NCBI GenBank assembly: GCA_023416275.1
Contig: JAEZIB010000119.1
Span: 1 to 20,006, forward strand
Length of the DNA stretch: 20,006 nt
Direction of reading: 5' to 3'
DNA from: Bacillota bacterium
Lineage (GTDB): Bacteria; Bacillota; Clostridia; Acetivibrionales; DSM-1351
Position numbers and translations under genes: made by a program. Under the pieces are notes generated by a model. It was not told the origin of the DNA. It worked only from the letters and a program-made list of their open reading frames with translations, and ran no database searches. Of this stretch, positions 1 through 8,900 are shown piece by piece. Each line of letters starts with the position of its first letter. The first letter of the stretch is position 1.

Positions 1-812
1 ACGCTGTGGTGAGCCACCAACCAGGTTTCACCGTTGTAGCTGCCAACCCAGTCGGGGTTAAGGTTGTTGTACTGGTAATTCCTGAGGTAGGAATCAAGGT
101 TAGAGTTGGTATTTCTGATTCTCCATCTCATGTATTTGCCCTGCGCACTCTTGGGATAGTACACATCAAACTCAATAGTTGAGCCTTCGGGAACATTTAC
201 AGCCGGGGACAGCGGAGATTCAATGCTCATTCCTCCGAACGTACTTTTTCCGTTATGGATGTAATTGATCTGGAGTACATCATCTTTGCCTTCTGAATCT
301 GAGAAAGGATACGGAATCATTTTGTATGTGCCACCAGCAAAGTCGGCGGGGACACGGAAGTCAAGCGGGGTTCTTGAGGTCCAGACGTTGGTGGGTGAGG
401 TAATATCCGTAACTATTCTACCAAGACCTGGATCAAGACGAAAATAGGGATTTGAACCGTCCGCTTTAATCTTTCCAGTGAAATTAGCTATTGCGTCTTC
501 AAGGCTGGCTATGGCTTCGCCGACTGGAGTGAGCGCATTGCGTGCAAACTCAAGTGCTTTATCAAGATCTTCGAGTTCTTCGGCGTACACCCAGGGGAAA
601 GCTTGGTTCACATCGGATCCGTTGTCGGTGTGGCTAATCTGGAGCGGGAATTCCTCATTGCCGACTTTTAAAGCTTCGGCTTGAACAATGAGGTTGTTCA
701 GTTCAACTATCGGATCAACTTTAGCCGCAACGGGGGCAAACGGTAATAAGGATAGCAGCATGATGACTACGAGGAGTCGGGAGATATTAATTAAGAGTTT
801 TTTACATTTCAT
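1..812 (-). CDS. Secreted, probably carbohydrate-active protein, N-terminal part (3' end outside window)
   Basis: The reading frame is open from the ATG at 812 to the window edge, about 270 codons. AAAGGA lies 8 nt upstream of the ATG. Residues 1-30 form a classic signal peptide: a KCKK basic start, a long hydrophobic stretch with LLVVIMLLSLL, and a likely cleavage after APVAA. A helical section follows (about 31-115) with 'LNNLIVQAEAL' and 'LDKALEFARNAL', resembling FIVAR-type spacer modules. After it comes a beta-rich segment with many aromatic residues (YYPKSAQGKYMRWRIRN, WVGSYNGETW) that looks like a carbohydrate-binding module. The catalytic part is not in the window, so xylanase, mannanase or another glycoside hydrolase cannot be told apart. 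The gene is visibly GC-richer than the rest of the window. A divergent AraC regulator faces it, which is common for inducible polysaccharide-degradation genes. Secretion is well supported; the enzymatic role is inferred. Confidence 0.7.
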   Translation of the reverse strand, partial: MKCKKLLINISRLLVVIMLLSLLPFAPVAAKVDPIVELNNLIVQAEALKVGNEEFPLQISHTDNGSDVNQAFPWVYAEELEDLDKALEFARNALTPVGEAIASLEDAIANFTGKIKADGSNPYFRLDPGLGRIVTDITSPTNVWTSRTPLDFRVPADFAGGTYKMIPYPFSDSEGKDDVLQINYIHNGKSTFGGMSIESPLSPAVNVPEGSTIEFDVYYPKSAQGKYMRWRIRNTNSNLDSYLRNYQYNNLNPDWVGSYNGETWLVAHHS

Positions 813-1048
813 CTTAGTTTTCCTTTCTTAAGGTAATCTCTAAAATTTAGTTCTAGAGTAGGCTAATTTTCTGATTTCGGAATTTTTTACAACTTTACCG
901 ATAAAAATGTTGTTTTTGTTGAAACTTTTTCGGTTTTTTGATGAATTAAAATATCAAAATATACCTACGTTTCTAACTGCGCACTTGTTCATTGGGTTAC
1001 GTAGAACGTGGCTTGACGGCCATTAAAAACACCTCCCGTTTGATGTTG

Positions 1049-1066
1049 CATGTCAGATTTGACATG
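1049..1066. promoter_or_regulatory. Candidate operator: CATGTCA-GATT-TGACATG palindrome
   Basis: The sequence has perfect 7-bp inverted arms around a 4-nt centre. Its right arm covers the proposed -35 element (1059-1064) of the regulator gene. This position suits repression or autoregulation, probably by the adjacent AraC protein or another dimeric regulator. The palindrome is seen directly; the binding protein is inferred. Confidence 0.45.
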
Positions 1067-1086
1067 TTTTATTGACTATTGATAAT
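1059..1086 (+). promoter_or_regulatory. Likely promoter of the AraC regulator gene
   Basis: TTGACA at 1059-1064 and GATAAT at 1081-1086 are separated by 16 nt. This is close to the sigma-A consensus and lies about 80 nt upstream of the ATG at 1165. A second TATAAT at 1086-1091 has no -35 at proper spacing. Confidence 0.5.
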
Positions 1087-1164
1087 ATAATATGAGAACC
1101 TTATAATAAAATCCATAGATGCAAATTAAATCACTTGTATTTTTTTCGGAAATGGAGTGTTTTT

Positions 1165-1968
1165 ATGGACTACAAGGAAATCAATCCACAAATAGAGTAT
1201 TTTATTAACAGGCGCGCTACTCCGAACTGGATTATCGAAGATGCAACAATGACCTTTATTGACTTATCCTATTTCCTAAGCGGGAAAGCCTTTTACAAAG
1301 TGAATGGCGAATATTATGAAGTCAATCAGGGTGATCTCATTTGTATTCCGCAAGGCAGCCAGCGAAGCGCAACTACAGATGCGGACAATCCAATGGAAAC
1401 CTTTGCTATAAATTTCCGGTTGTATGATATTAAAGGGAATGATGTTGAGCTTCCATTTCCATTGGTATCCCATATTGGCATCTCGGAAGAATTATTATAT
1501 TTATATAATGAACTGACACTTGTGTGGTTGAAAAAAAGTCCAGGGTTTGAAATAGAAGCTCGCGCATTGCTCTTGATGATTCTTCATATTTATTTCAAGC
1601 GCTTCTATTATAATATTAACGTTCAAAACATAGACAGCAGAATCCAGAAAACCATCAGATATATCCTGAGTAATCTCCACAAGCCTATCAAAGTAGAAGA
1701 ACTCGCCAGAATTGCCGGCGTAACCACCGCATATTTCGGAACACTTTTCAAAAAGTATACAGGTTCTTCCGCAAAGGAATATATTAATAAAATGAAAATC
1801 AGCAATGCGGAGAATATTCTTCTTAGCGGCGAGTTTTCCGTAAAGGATGCTGCATATAAATGCGGCTTTGAAGATATCTTCTATTTCAGCAAGCTATTTA
1901 AAACGATCAAGGGATATCCTCCTTCCAAAATACTATTGGATAAAAAGATGGTGAGCTCTCAATTTTAG
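1165..1968 (+). CDS. AraC-family transcriptional regulator with N-terminal cupin domain
   Basis: This 267-residue protein is the typical AraC length. The N-terminal half (about residues 10-135) looks like a cupin sensor domain: 'SGKAFYKVNGEYYEVNQGDLICIPQGSQ' carries the glycine/proline spacing of AraC_binding domains. The C-terminal part (about 160-260) holds two helix-turn-helix motifs, 'VEELARIAGVTTAYFGTLFKKYTG' and 'VKDAAYKCGFEDIFYFSKLFKTIKG', the second matching the conserved AraC signature. I chose the ATG at 1165 because GGAG at 1154-1157 lies 7 nt upstream. The in-frame TTG at 1135 has no such site. The gene is divergent from the secreted protein gene and probably activates it in response to a sugar or oligosaccharide. 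Ligand and regulon are unknown. Confidence 0.88.
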   Translation: MDYKEINPQIEYFINRRATPNWIIEDATMTFIDLSYFLSGKAFYKVNGEYYEVNQGDLICIPQGSQRSATTDADNPMETFAINFRLYDIKGNDVELPFPLVSHIGISEELLYLYNELTLVWLKKSPGFEIEARALLLMILHIYFKRFYYNINVQNIDSRIQKTIRYILSNLHKPIKVEELARIAGVTTAYFGTLFKKYTGSSAKEYINKMKISNAENILLSGEFSVKDAAYKCGFEDIFYFSKLFKTIKGYPPSKILLDKKMVSSQF

Positions 1969-2014
1969 GGTATCTTGTTATCGGCAGTTTGGTCAGTAAC
2001 AATACCAAATACAT

Positions 2015-2155
2015 ATGCGAAATTTTTACGATAAATACTATGATACTTATTTATCAAATTTTCTATTTATTATTACAAATACTGAAATGTTGAATGAAGA
2101 TAAAAAGGCAATCATTACAGCATTAGCTAAACTTATTGATATAAAGGGTGAATAA
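2015..2155 (+). CDS. Possible 46-residue ORF or gene remnant
   Basis: An ATG-started frame encodes a small polypeptide with an aromatic N-terminus and a helical C-terminus ('NEDKKAIITALAKLIDIKGE'). The composition looks protein-like, but there is no recognisable ribosome binding site in front of the ATG and I do not recognise the family. It is more likely the tail of a decayed gene than a functional small protein. Confidence 0.2.
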   Translation: MRNFYDKYYDTYLSNFLFIITNTEMLNEDKKAIITALAKLIDIKGE

Positions 2156-2329
2156 TATATTAATTATATTTTTACTATATAGCTGATGTAATATTTTTCT
2201 TCCGCAATGAGGAAATCAGTTCTTTTATAACGTATTAAAGCTAATGCTTAATAGTGAAATAATTAAATCAATTGTTGAAAGATATTACGAGAGATTACCA
2301 TATATGTTGAAGAATTAAAAAAAATATGC

Positions 2330-2390
2330 TGATGCCCCTATCCGTTTTAATGGACACCTCTTGAGATAATATGTTATCATAGGAGGTGTA
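2330..2390 (+). mobile_element. Putative solo end of an IS3-family insertion sequence
   Basis: The stretch begins TGATGCCCC and continues with TTTTAATGGACACCTC. This matches the style of IS3/IS150-group termini (TG..CCCC followed by ATGGACA). ACACCTC (2354-2360) pairs with GAGGTGT (2383-2389), so an AGGAGG ribosome binding site is locked in a hairpin, as is common in front of IS3 orfA. No transposase frame follows, so only the outer end appears to remain. The assignment rests on pattern memory and is tentative. Confidence 0.4.
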
Positions 2391-2395
2391 ATTAT

Positions 2396-2521
2396 TTGGT
2401 ATTGATATTATGGAAATCGCAATTTGGGAATAAGGTTAAGATATTGTCTCCCGAGACGATAATTGAGTAATATACGCTTCAATTGAGTAGAATTCTTATT
2501 CATTACCTGTATGAACTGTAG
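2396..2521 (+). pseudogene. C-terminal fragment of a WYL-domain transcriptional regulator
   Basis: In one frame the DNA reads 'LWKSQFGNKVKILSPETIIE', then a TAA stop at 2468, then 'YTLQLSRILIHYLYEL' and a TAG at 2519-2521. The order 'FG.KVKxLSPExxxE' plus an amphipathic tail helix is the usual end of WYL-domain (YafY-like) regulators. The wHTH and WYL core are missing and a stop interrupts the tail, so this is a relic. It directly abuts the Wadjet operon. WYL proteins often regulate defence islands, so it may be the remains of a former controller. The identification is from motif memory over about 40 residues. Confidence 0.5.
2444..2473 (+). promoter_or_regulatory. Weak candidate promoter for the Wadjet operon
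   Basis: TTGTCT (2444-2449) and TAATAT (2468-2473) are separated by 18 nt. A small palindrome GTCTC-CC-GAGAC (2446-2457) overlaps the -35 and spacer. The site lies inside the WYL remnant and about 85 nt upstream of the jetD start. It is a modest match in AT-rich DNA. Confidence 0.25.
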
Positions 2522-2557
2522 AAATACCAATATACACACCTATTGGAGGCAGTTTCT

Positions 2558-3586
2558 ATGATAAATATTCTAAAAAAGTATAGTAAGAAAACGATAGATA
2601 TATATGATTTAGCTTTTGAATATCGAAAAAAGCCCGTATTACAATGGTCTCGTGAAGAAATCAATGACTATATACAACAACTTCAAGATTTGAATGACCA
2701 GAGAATTATTCTAATAAGAAGAAGTGCCAAAGGTGAAGCATACTTGGATTCAATTCATAGAAAAATCACTATTAATAGATGGAAATTGTTAGGTCAATCT
2801 GAAGGAGTAAATCTTGATTTGTTTTGTCATGATTTAGGGATGGACGCATCATACTATTTGAAGAATTTAGAGCAATATCATATTGATAGTCCCCATATCG
2901 AAAGACTCAAAGATTTTTTACATAAAAATTCCGGAGAATTGTCGCTCAATGAAATTTCATATGTGGTTTTCAAAGATGAAAAGGCATTAACTCAGCCAGA
3001 AAAGGCTTCGGTAAATGGGAAACGGATTCTTAGCAATTTGGGATTAGAAATCAACAACATTCAGTATGTTGACACAATATCCCCTTTTTATTATCCAACA
3101 TCTTCTGATGGTAATACAGTTCTGGTCGTTGAGAATAAGGATACCTGCTTTTCGCTGCTAAGGATACTAAGTGGGAAAGAGTCCAATATCAAGGGTGTTC
3201 TATTTGGAGAGGGAAGAGCTGTTATTAAAATCTTTAAGTTTTTGCATGTATATGGACTTGGGAATAGAGATATGTTTTTATATTATGGTGACATTGACCA
3301 AGAAGGTATTGACATTGCTCGTTCACTTATTGATAAGTATCCGGAGTATAGCATCAAGCTTTCAAAGGCCCTTTACCATAGCTTGATTAACTACGAAGGA
3401 CGGCCTCTTAACAATAAACGAATGCTTAATAACTCAAAAGCAGAAAATATACTAACAAATCTATTTGATGAAGACAAGAACGCAATAATGTCAATATTAG
3501 AATCAGCGGGATGTATTCCGCAGGAAGCCTTAAACTATGATGATATGAAGGTGATAATGGATGAATTACAATATAGACTATTCTGA
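2558..3586 (+). CDS. jetD: Wadjet protein JetD, TOPRIM-domain nuclease subunit
   Basis: This 342-residue protein is the DNA-cleaving subunit of a Wadjet plasmid-defence complex. The N-terminal half resembles DUF3322 ('WSREEINDYIQQLQDLN'). The C-terminal half carries the DUF2220 TOPRIM fold related to topoisomerase VI/Spo11. The metal-binding glutamate is in 'VVENKDT' (E192), and the DxD pair is in 'YYGDIDQEG' (D245, D247). All the expected catalytic acids are therefore present. I start at ATG 2558 because GGAGG at 2545-2549 lies 8 nt upstream; the in-frame TTG at 2543 overlaps that site and would be a poor start. The gene overlaps jetA by 26 nt, so the two are probably translationally coupled. 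In type I systems jetD comes last, whereas here it is first. Confidence 0.88.
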   Translation: MINILKKYSKKTIDIYDLAFEYRKKPVLQWSREEINDYIQQLQDLNDQRIILIRRSAKGEAYLDSIHRKITINRWKLLGQSEGVNLDLFCHDLGMDASYYLKNLEQYHIDSPHIERLKDFLHKNSGELSLNEISYVVFKDEKALTQPEKASVNGKRILSNLGLEINNIQYVDTISPFYYPTSSDGNTVLVVENKDTCFSLLRILSGKESNIKGVLFGEGRAVIKIFKFLHVYGLGNRDMFLYYGDIDQEGIDIARSLIDKYPEYSIKLSKALYHSLINYEGRPLNNKRMLNNSKAENILTNLFDEDKNAIMSILESAGCIPQEALNYDDMKVIMDELQYRLF

Positions 3587-5147
3587 TGCCAGTAACCGAC
3601 AAGAAATCATTGGGATTTATTCACTGTATTATTATATTATTTCGGGAGCCTCATATGCGTTTGATATTGGCAATTTGGTTATATCGCTACTCATTTACAT
3701 GGTTGAGGAAGGCCGACTGAATGCATATGCGATGAAAATTTATGAGATTAAAACTTTTATAAATGATTATTTAAGTGGTATTGATTATGTTGATGAATAT
3801 AGCCTTGATGAGCTTACCGAAAACATAATTTCCAAGCTTCAAGGAGCTAAGCCGAATGGGGATCCGATCAAATTTGAGTACTATGATCATGAAATTCGGA
3901 GTGTAAAATCGGTTAAGGTTGCTTATGTAGATTACAGCTTAAAAGATGAAGGCTTCAAGATAACAGATAAAGGTTTGGAGTTCCTTATTTCATCAAAAGA
4001 GATACCACAGGAAGCTAAGCTAACTGTGTCATTATATCTGTTCAAACTTCAATTGGAAAAGAAGAAATACAAGGCTGCTCTAAATACAATTAAGAGCATT
4101 AATCTGGAAACCTTGAGACAATTGGATATAAAAAATGAAATCTTATCCATGAACAGATTTGGACGTGACGAAGCCAGTAGACTTTACAAAAAATATTGGG
4201 GAGATTTCTTTGAGCTTCGCAGCGAAGAGACAAGTCACTATGAAGATGCCAAGGGGCGGTTGCAGCTTTACAAGGAGAGCGAATACTTAGAAAAGAATAA
4301 CATTACACTTACACCAGAAGATATTGAGGTTTTAAGAGCTATTGAAATTGAACTTGGTAAGAGTTCAAACCTTCAAGCTGTATATACAAATGAAATCTCA
4401 AAAATGCCAGTTGAAATGCTGGATATTGATAAATCATCAATGATTAATATCTTTTTAAGCCTTTTCAATTTGCAAGAGCACTTTAATGAATTGACAAAAC
4501 TCGATACACCTATTGATAAGTTTATAAATTCAGTTCAGCCGTTACTATTGCCAAAGCGAAATAAGCGATTTGGTGTTACAGTAGCATTATCAGGGCAAAA
4601 GGTTACAAGGCAAACGGAAAATATAGCAGTTGAAGAAATAAACGTTAAATCTCGAAAACATGAAGACTTTGAAAAAATCTATGATGGTCGGATGAAGAAC
4701 AATTATTTGAAACTATTCAAAATGTTGGTTGAATACTTGATAAAAACAAATTCTACGATAGAGGATATTTCGGATTTTATAAGCTATGTCGAGCAAGAAA
4801 AAGGCTCTGTTGCGGTAGAGTCAATAGACTTTTTAAGCTTTCTGTTAAGCTTGAGTTATTTGCCGGACGCACAAAGGGAAAATGAGTACGGTTCTGATAA
4901 CATACAGGTGATACATCTGAATGAAAAAAGCTTGATAATAGATAAACCTATTGAAGTGTTTCAAGTACAAGAACTATTAACCTACTTTTGGTTTGACAAA
5001 ATGAAAATGCCTTATAATGCTGAGATACATATTACAACTGAACCAAACCATAAAGTACAAATTAAAGGTGAAGAAGATAGAACTATTGGGAATTTAAAAA
5101 TCAGCCTGATTGAGAAAGGAAGCTTGAAATATGGGCAAGAATATTGA
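3561..5147 (+). CDS. jetA: Wadjet protein JetA, kleisin-like subunit
   Basis: This protein has 528 residues and starts at the ATG at 3561 inside the end of jetD. GAAGGTG lies just upstream. The N-terminal ~100 residues look like a winged-helix segment ('IGNLVISLLIYMVEEGRLNAYAMKIYEIKTFI'). The middle is helical and charged. The C-terminal ~100 residues ('LNEKSLIIDKPIEVFQVQELLTYFWFDK') may form the second winged helix expected of a kleisin that closes the SMC-like ring. I did not recognise the family from motifs alone. The call rests on length, helical layout and position between JetD and the JetB/JetC genes; it resembles the JetA variants outside type I (DUF5716, from memory). It overlaps jetB by 17 nt. 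In the complex it should bridge the JetC heads and bind JetB. Confidence 0.75.
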   Translation: MNYNIDYSDASNRQEIIGIYSLYYYIISGASYAFDIGNLVISLLIYMVEEGRLNAYAMKIYEIKTFINDYLSGIDYVDEYSLDELTENIISKLQGAKPNGDPIKFEYYDHEIRSVKSVKVAYVDYSLKDEGFKITDKGLEFLISSKEIPQEAKLTVSLYLFKLQLEKKKYKAALNTIKSINLETLRQLDIKNEILSMNRFGRDEASRLYKKYWGDFFELRSEETSHYEDAKGRLQLYKESEYLEKNNITLTPEDIEVLRAIEIELGKSSNLQAVYTNEISKMPVEMLDIDKSSMINIFLSLFNLQEHFNELTKLDTPIDKFINSVQPLLLPKRNKRFGVTVALSGQKVTRQTENIAVEEINVKSRKHEDFEKIYDGRMKNNYLKLFKMLVEYLIKTNSTIEDISDFISYVEQEKGSVAVESIDFLSFLLSLSYLPDAQRENEYGSDNIQVIHLNEKSLIIDKPIEVFQVQELLTYFWFDKMKMPYNAEIHITTEPNHKVQIKGEEDRTIGNLKISLIEKGSLKYGQEY

Positions 5148-5865
5148 AGCCGTTGGAAAGGCTCTTAAAGTACTGATTGAGAAAGGAAGTCTTTCAAGAG
5201 ATGAATTTCCAATAATCCATGAAAGTATTATTAACGATGGAGATACTCTAAGCGATTTAGAAAGTTTATGCCAAACAATGGGCTTATTTTTAAATGAAAA
5301 ATCAGGAACCTTTTATGTCTCACCTATACCTGGAGTGAAAACTTTTGGTTATACGAATGAAGAGATGAGGAAGGAGTTCGGATATTCTTTCAATAACGAA
5401 GATTTATATACCGCTCTATTTATTATTTCAAATGTTATTACTGAGTTTTACCCGGAAGCAAGCCCATCGCCTATGAAGCCATTTATGAAAAGTAACGATC
5501 TGATGGATATTGTTGATAAAAAAGTTGAGATCTTAAGAGAACAAACTAATCTCGATGAAATTTCATACGAGAAATCTTACAATTTTGAAGTGGTTGTAAA
5601 GAAATGGTCTGATTTGCCTAGAGTAAGACTTGATAAAGGTGAGGCAGACAGTAGAAAAGAGTATGGGAAATCATCAAAAATTCAACTGCTCAATACAGCG
5701 CTTCGCTTTATGGAAAATCAAGAACTGATTAAGCTGGTCGACTTGAATGGCGACAAAGTGATTTACATTACAGACCGCTTCAAGGCTACAATTTTGAACG
5801 CTTACAATGCAGATGAAATTCAAGCTGAAATATACAATTATCTTGATAACCTGCTTACTGAATAG
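5131..5865 (+). CDS. jetB: Wadjet protein JetB, MukE/KITE-like subunit
   Basis: This is a 244-residue soluble protein, the usual size of the MukE-like accessory subunit. The N-terminus 'ALKVLIEKGSLSRDEFPIIHESIIND' and the later 'TALRFMENQELIKLVDLNGDKVIYITDRFK' look like two winged-helix domains, the second ending in a typical beta-wing. The start is ATG 5131, within the last codons of jetA, with AAAGGAAG 8 nt upstream. A 17-bp repeat containing this ribosome binding site recurs at 5173-5189 inside the gene. The protein would bind JetA and contact DNA in the JetABC ring. Its identity comes mainly from its place between jetA and jetC; it is probably the DUF6063-type rather than the DUF4194-type JetB, which is inference. 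Confidence 0.75.
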   Translation: MGKNIEAVGKALKVLIEKGSLSRDEFPIIHESIINDGDTLSDLESLCQTMGLFLNEKSGTFYVSPIPGVKTFGYTNEEMRKEFGYSFNNEDLYTALFIISNVITEFYPEASPSPMKPFMKSNDLMDIVDKKVEILREQTNLDEISYEKSYNFEVVVKKWSDLPRVRLDKGEADSRKEYGKSSKIQLLNTALRFMENQELIKLVDLNGDKVIYITDRFKATILNAYNADEIQAEIYNYLDNLLTE

Positions 5866-5904
5866 ATTGGATGAAAAGCATTTCTAGGGAAAGAAGGGAG
5901 AAGT

Positions 5905-8900
5905 ATGGCAAAATTAGAGGGTTTTAGGTTGGTTAACGTTCATGCTAATCATAACTCGATTGTGTATCCAAATGAGTATTTCTTTGTTGATGGAAAAAAT
6001 ACTCTGCTTGATATGAAAAATGGTGGAGGTAAAACTCTTGCAGCACAGATGCTGTTTCAAACAGTTTTGCCTAATTCGTTTTTTTCTGATAAAAACCAAG
6101 TGCTAAATTTATTTTCAGGAGTTACACTGGGCTCGACAGTACATTCGGTATCTCATTTTAGTATAGAAGGGCATCAATTTAACAATATTTATCTAGGGTT
6201 TGCTGTAATGGCTGAACCAAGAAATAGTGATGAAACTTCGGATGCAGTAGATAATGCAGATTTGGGACTTAAGTATATGAATTACATTATAGCTGGTAAT
6301 AATTTAGCGGCAGATTCATTGTCTATTGAAACATTGCCATTATGCAAAGTGGATGGTGAAAGGATAACACCTATAAACTATAAAGGGATAAAGGACTTTT
6401 TGCAGGCAAAAATCAAGAGCGATAAACATGGTCGTTATTTTGTTATACAGATGTTTGAAAATGAAAAGAGTAGGTATTATCAGGAGTTAAAGAAATTTGG
6501 AATTAATTCAGAAGTGTTTGAATTCTTAAGAGAGATTAATAAAGACGAAAACTACATTAAGCAATTCTTCGAGGAAAAATGCAAGCGCCCCAAGGACTTG
6601 CTAATGAATTTTATTGTGCCAAATACAGAAAAAGCACTTGATGCAAGAGCTTTTGTTATGGATTTGGAGAAAGTGGATCGCTCTTCTCAACTGGCAGAGT
6701 CCCTTTTTGAAAAATCGCAAAGTCTGAATGAACTTAACAAATTTCAGGCTGACAAATCGGAGTATGAGCGATTAAGAGAGGAAATTGCTGCCTTTATAGA
6801 ATTTGTGAATGGGAGAGTAAATGCTCTTGAGGATTACGATAATCATTTAAAGGAATACCCGAAACAAGTGGCTGCATATATTTTTGCACTTAGGCAAATG
6901 GAAGAGCGATTGAGAGGTTTGGAGGCTGAAAAAGTCGGGCTTTGTGAGCAGAAAAACACTTTAGAGAAAGATATTGAAAATATAGAAATTCGCAAGCTTC
7001 AGATAGAACTTGAAATACTAAACAGGGCATTTACTAATAAAGTAGAGATGTTTAATAAACTAAATGCAGAGATAGAAGAAAAGAACCTAGAAAAAGTAAA
7101 ATTGGAAACAATTAATTTAGCTATTGATTATAAACAGCATGAGTCTGAGAAAAATGGAATTGATGAAAGATTGGAAAAATTGACAAGTACGCACTATGAC
7201 GAAAAAAAGACCACGGCAGAATTTGCGAATACAATCTGCATGGTTGCTGGAAAAGAAGTCAGCAATTTAGAGGCTCAGCTTGAATCTACAAAAAAATACT
7301 TAGCTCAAGAAAATGAGAAATTAGGCGAACTGAAAAAGGCTGAAGGAGAACTAGGAATACGTTTAAAACAATGCATAAAGAATATTTCAAGTGCAGATGG
7401 CCAAAAGTACAAGTTGGAGTGCTCTTTATCGGATATTGATAAAGAACTTAGAGAATACCCTAATTACAGTAATTCAATATTAGATGAAGAAGAACTTAAA
7501 TACCTTGTGGTGCTTAAGATAAGCATAGAATCTGAACTTAAAGGCACAATCGAAGCAATCAATCAAAATAGAGAAGATAATATAGAAGCCAAAGGTAATA
7601 TAAAAAATACAGACACAATCGTTGATGAGCGTAAAAGACAGCTCTCAGAAAAGAATGAATGGATTGAAGCATATAAAAACTCTCTTAAAGAAATTAAGAC
7701 TAGGACTTCTGCTCAGCAGAGTGATATCGAAGAAACTTGTAGCCAGTTTAAAAAACAAGCTGAAAAACATGCGAAAAGTATCATTGAAATGGGCAAAGCC
7801 ATCGATCAGTTAAGAGATGAGATTTCAATACTCGAAGATTATGGGTTCTTAAGAGCGAGAACTAAATACGATGCATTGAATGCTATTAAAGGTGACTGGA
7901 AATTTGCCAAATTTGGATCGGATATTTTGAAAGAACTAGACGAAGAGAAATCTAGAAAAATACTTAATAGATTTCCGGGCTTTGCTGAGGTGTTGATAGT
8001 TGCAGATGATGACTATAAGCGTGTTTCAGAAGGTAAGAAAACAGTTAATATAACCGTAGCCCAAGAAAATCTGGTTTTGATGCCCTGGTCTTCTGTAAAT
8101 AAAATTGATGAAGAAATGAAATTTGATTCGCTATTTCTACTTACACGTGATGGAGAATATTATAGAAATCTACTCAATCCACTTGTAGCAATTGAAATAA
8201 GAAATAAGGATATTAATAAATTATTAGAAAAGCAAACTGCTCTGACTACAGAAAAGGAAATTATTGAATCACAGATTGATTTGTTGAGTGCTCATATTCA
8301 TAAGTATCCATTAGAAACGGTCATAAAAAATTTAGAATCCGTAAGTAAATTGGAAAATGAACTCACTACATTAACTGCGACGAAGCTGCAGCAGGAGCAG
8401 CTGATTCGAACATTAGAGCTTAGTGCTGAAGAATTAAAGGACAAGCTTCAAAAACTTGAGAAGGAAAATATAGAGGTTTTCGAAAAGCAAAATCTGCTTA
8501 TTGCCAAGGTGAAAGTAACAATTGAGATTAATGAAATCGCTGCGGGGATTAAAGGGCTCATTGAGGAGAAGTCATGTTTAGAACATGAAATTGACAACAA
8601 CCATGCTGATCTTAATATTGCACAAAATGAGAAGGAACAACTGGAAAACGCCATTGAGAGAATCAAAGATAATATCCACAGATATAGGGACTTTATAGAG
8701 AATTCTAAAGGATATAGAGATGATAGGTTTGGCTTATTAGAGGAAGAAGACATAGCCAATCTCTTTGCTAAATTTTTGGCAGCCAAGCATACATTTGATG
8801 AAAAGGCACAAAATTATGATGAGTTGGTAGGAAGACAAACTAAACTGAATAAATTAATGTATGATATCCGAGAAGACCACAGATTCGGGCAGATAGATTT

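Larger units (their letters stand above)
813..1164. other. Divergent intergenic region between secreted protein and AraC regulator
   Basis: This 352-bp stretch has no convincing reading frame. It holds the ribosome binding site of the minus-strand gene (around 821-826) and very AT-rich DNA from about 880 to 960. An inverted hexamer pair CTACGT/ACGTAG lies at 965-970 and 999-1004. The AraC-side promoter with its overlapping palindrome is listed separately. No confident promoter for the minus-strand gene was found. Confidence 0.5.
1969..2557. other. Gene-debris region between AraC gene and Wadjet operon
   Basis: No intact gene is visible in this 589-bp stretch. From left to right it holds an imperfect GGTA..TTGTTA/TAACAATACC inverted repeat (1969-2006) without a T-tract, and a small open frame at 2015-2155. 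Short decayed coding-like frames follow, one ending near 2238 and one at 2244-2318 encoding 24 residues with 'IIKSIVERYYERLPYML'. Then come an IS3-like end (2330-2390), a WYL-regulator fragment (2396-2521) and the leader of jetD. The pattern is that of repeated insertion and decay. Confidence 0.6.

Noticed and set aside
265..684. Plus-strand frames opposite the left-edge gene
   Set aside because: They are antisense to a frame with a clear signal peptide, ribosome binding site and coherent secreted-protein composition.
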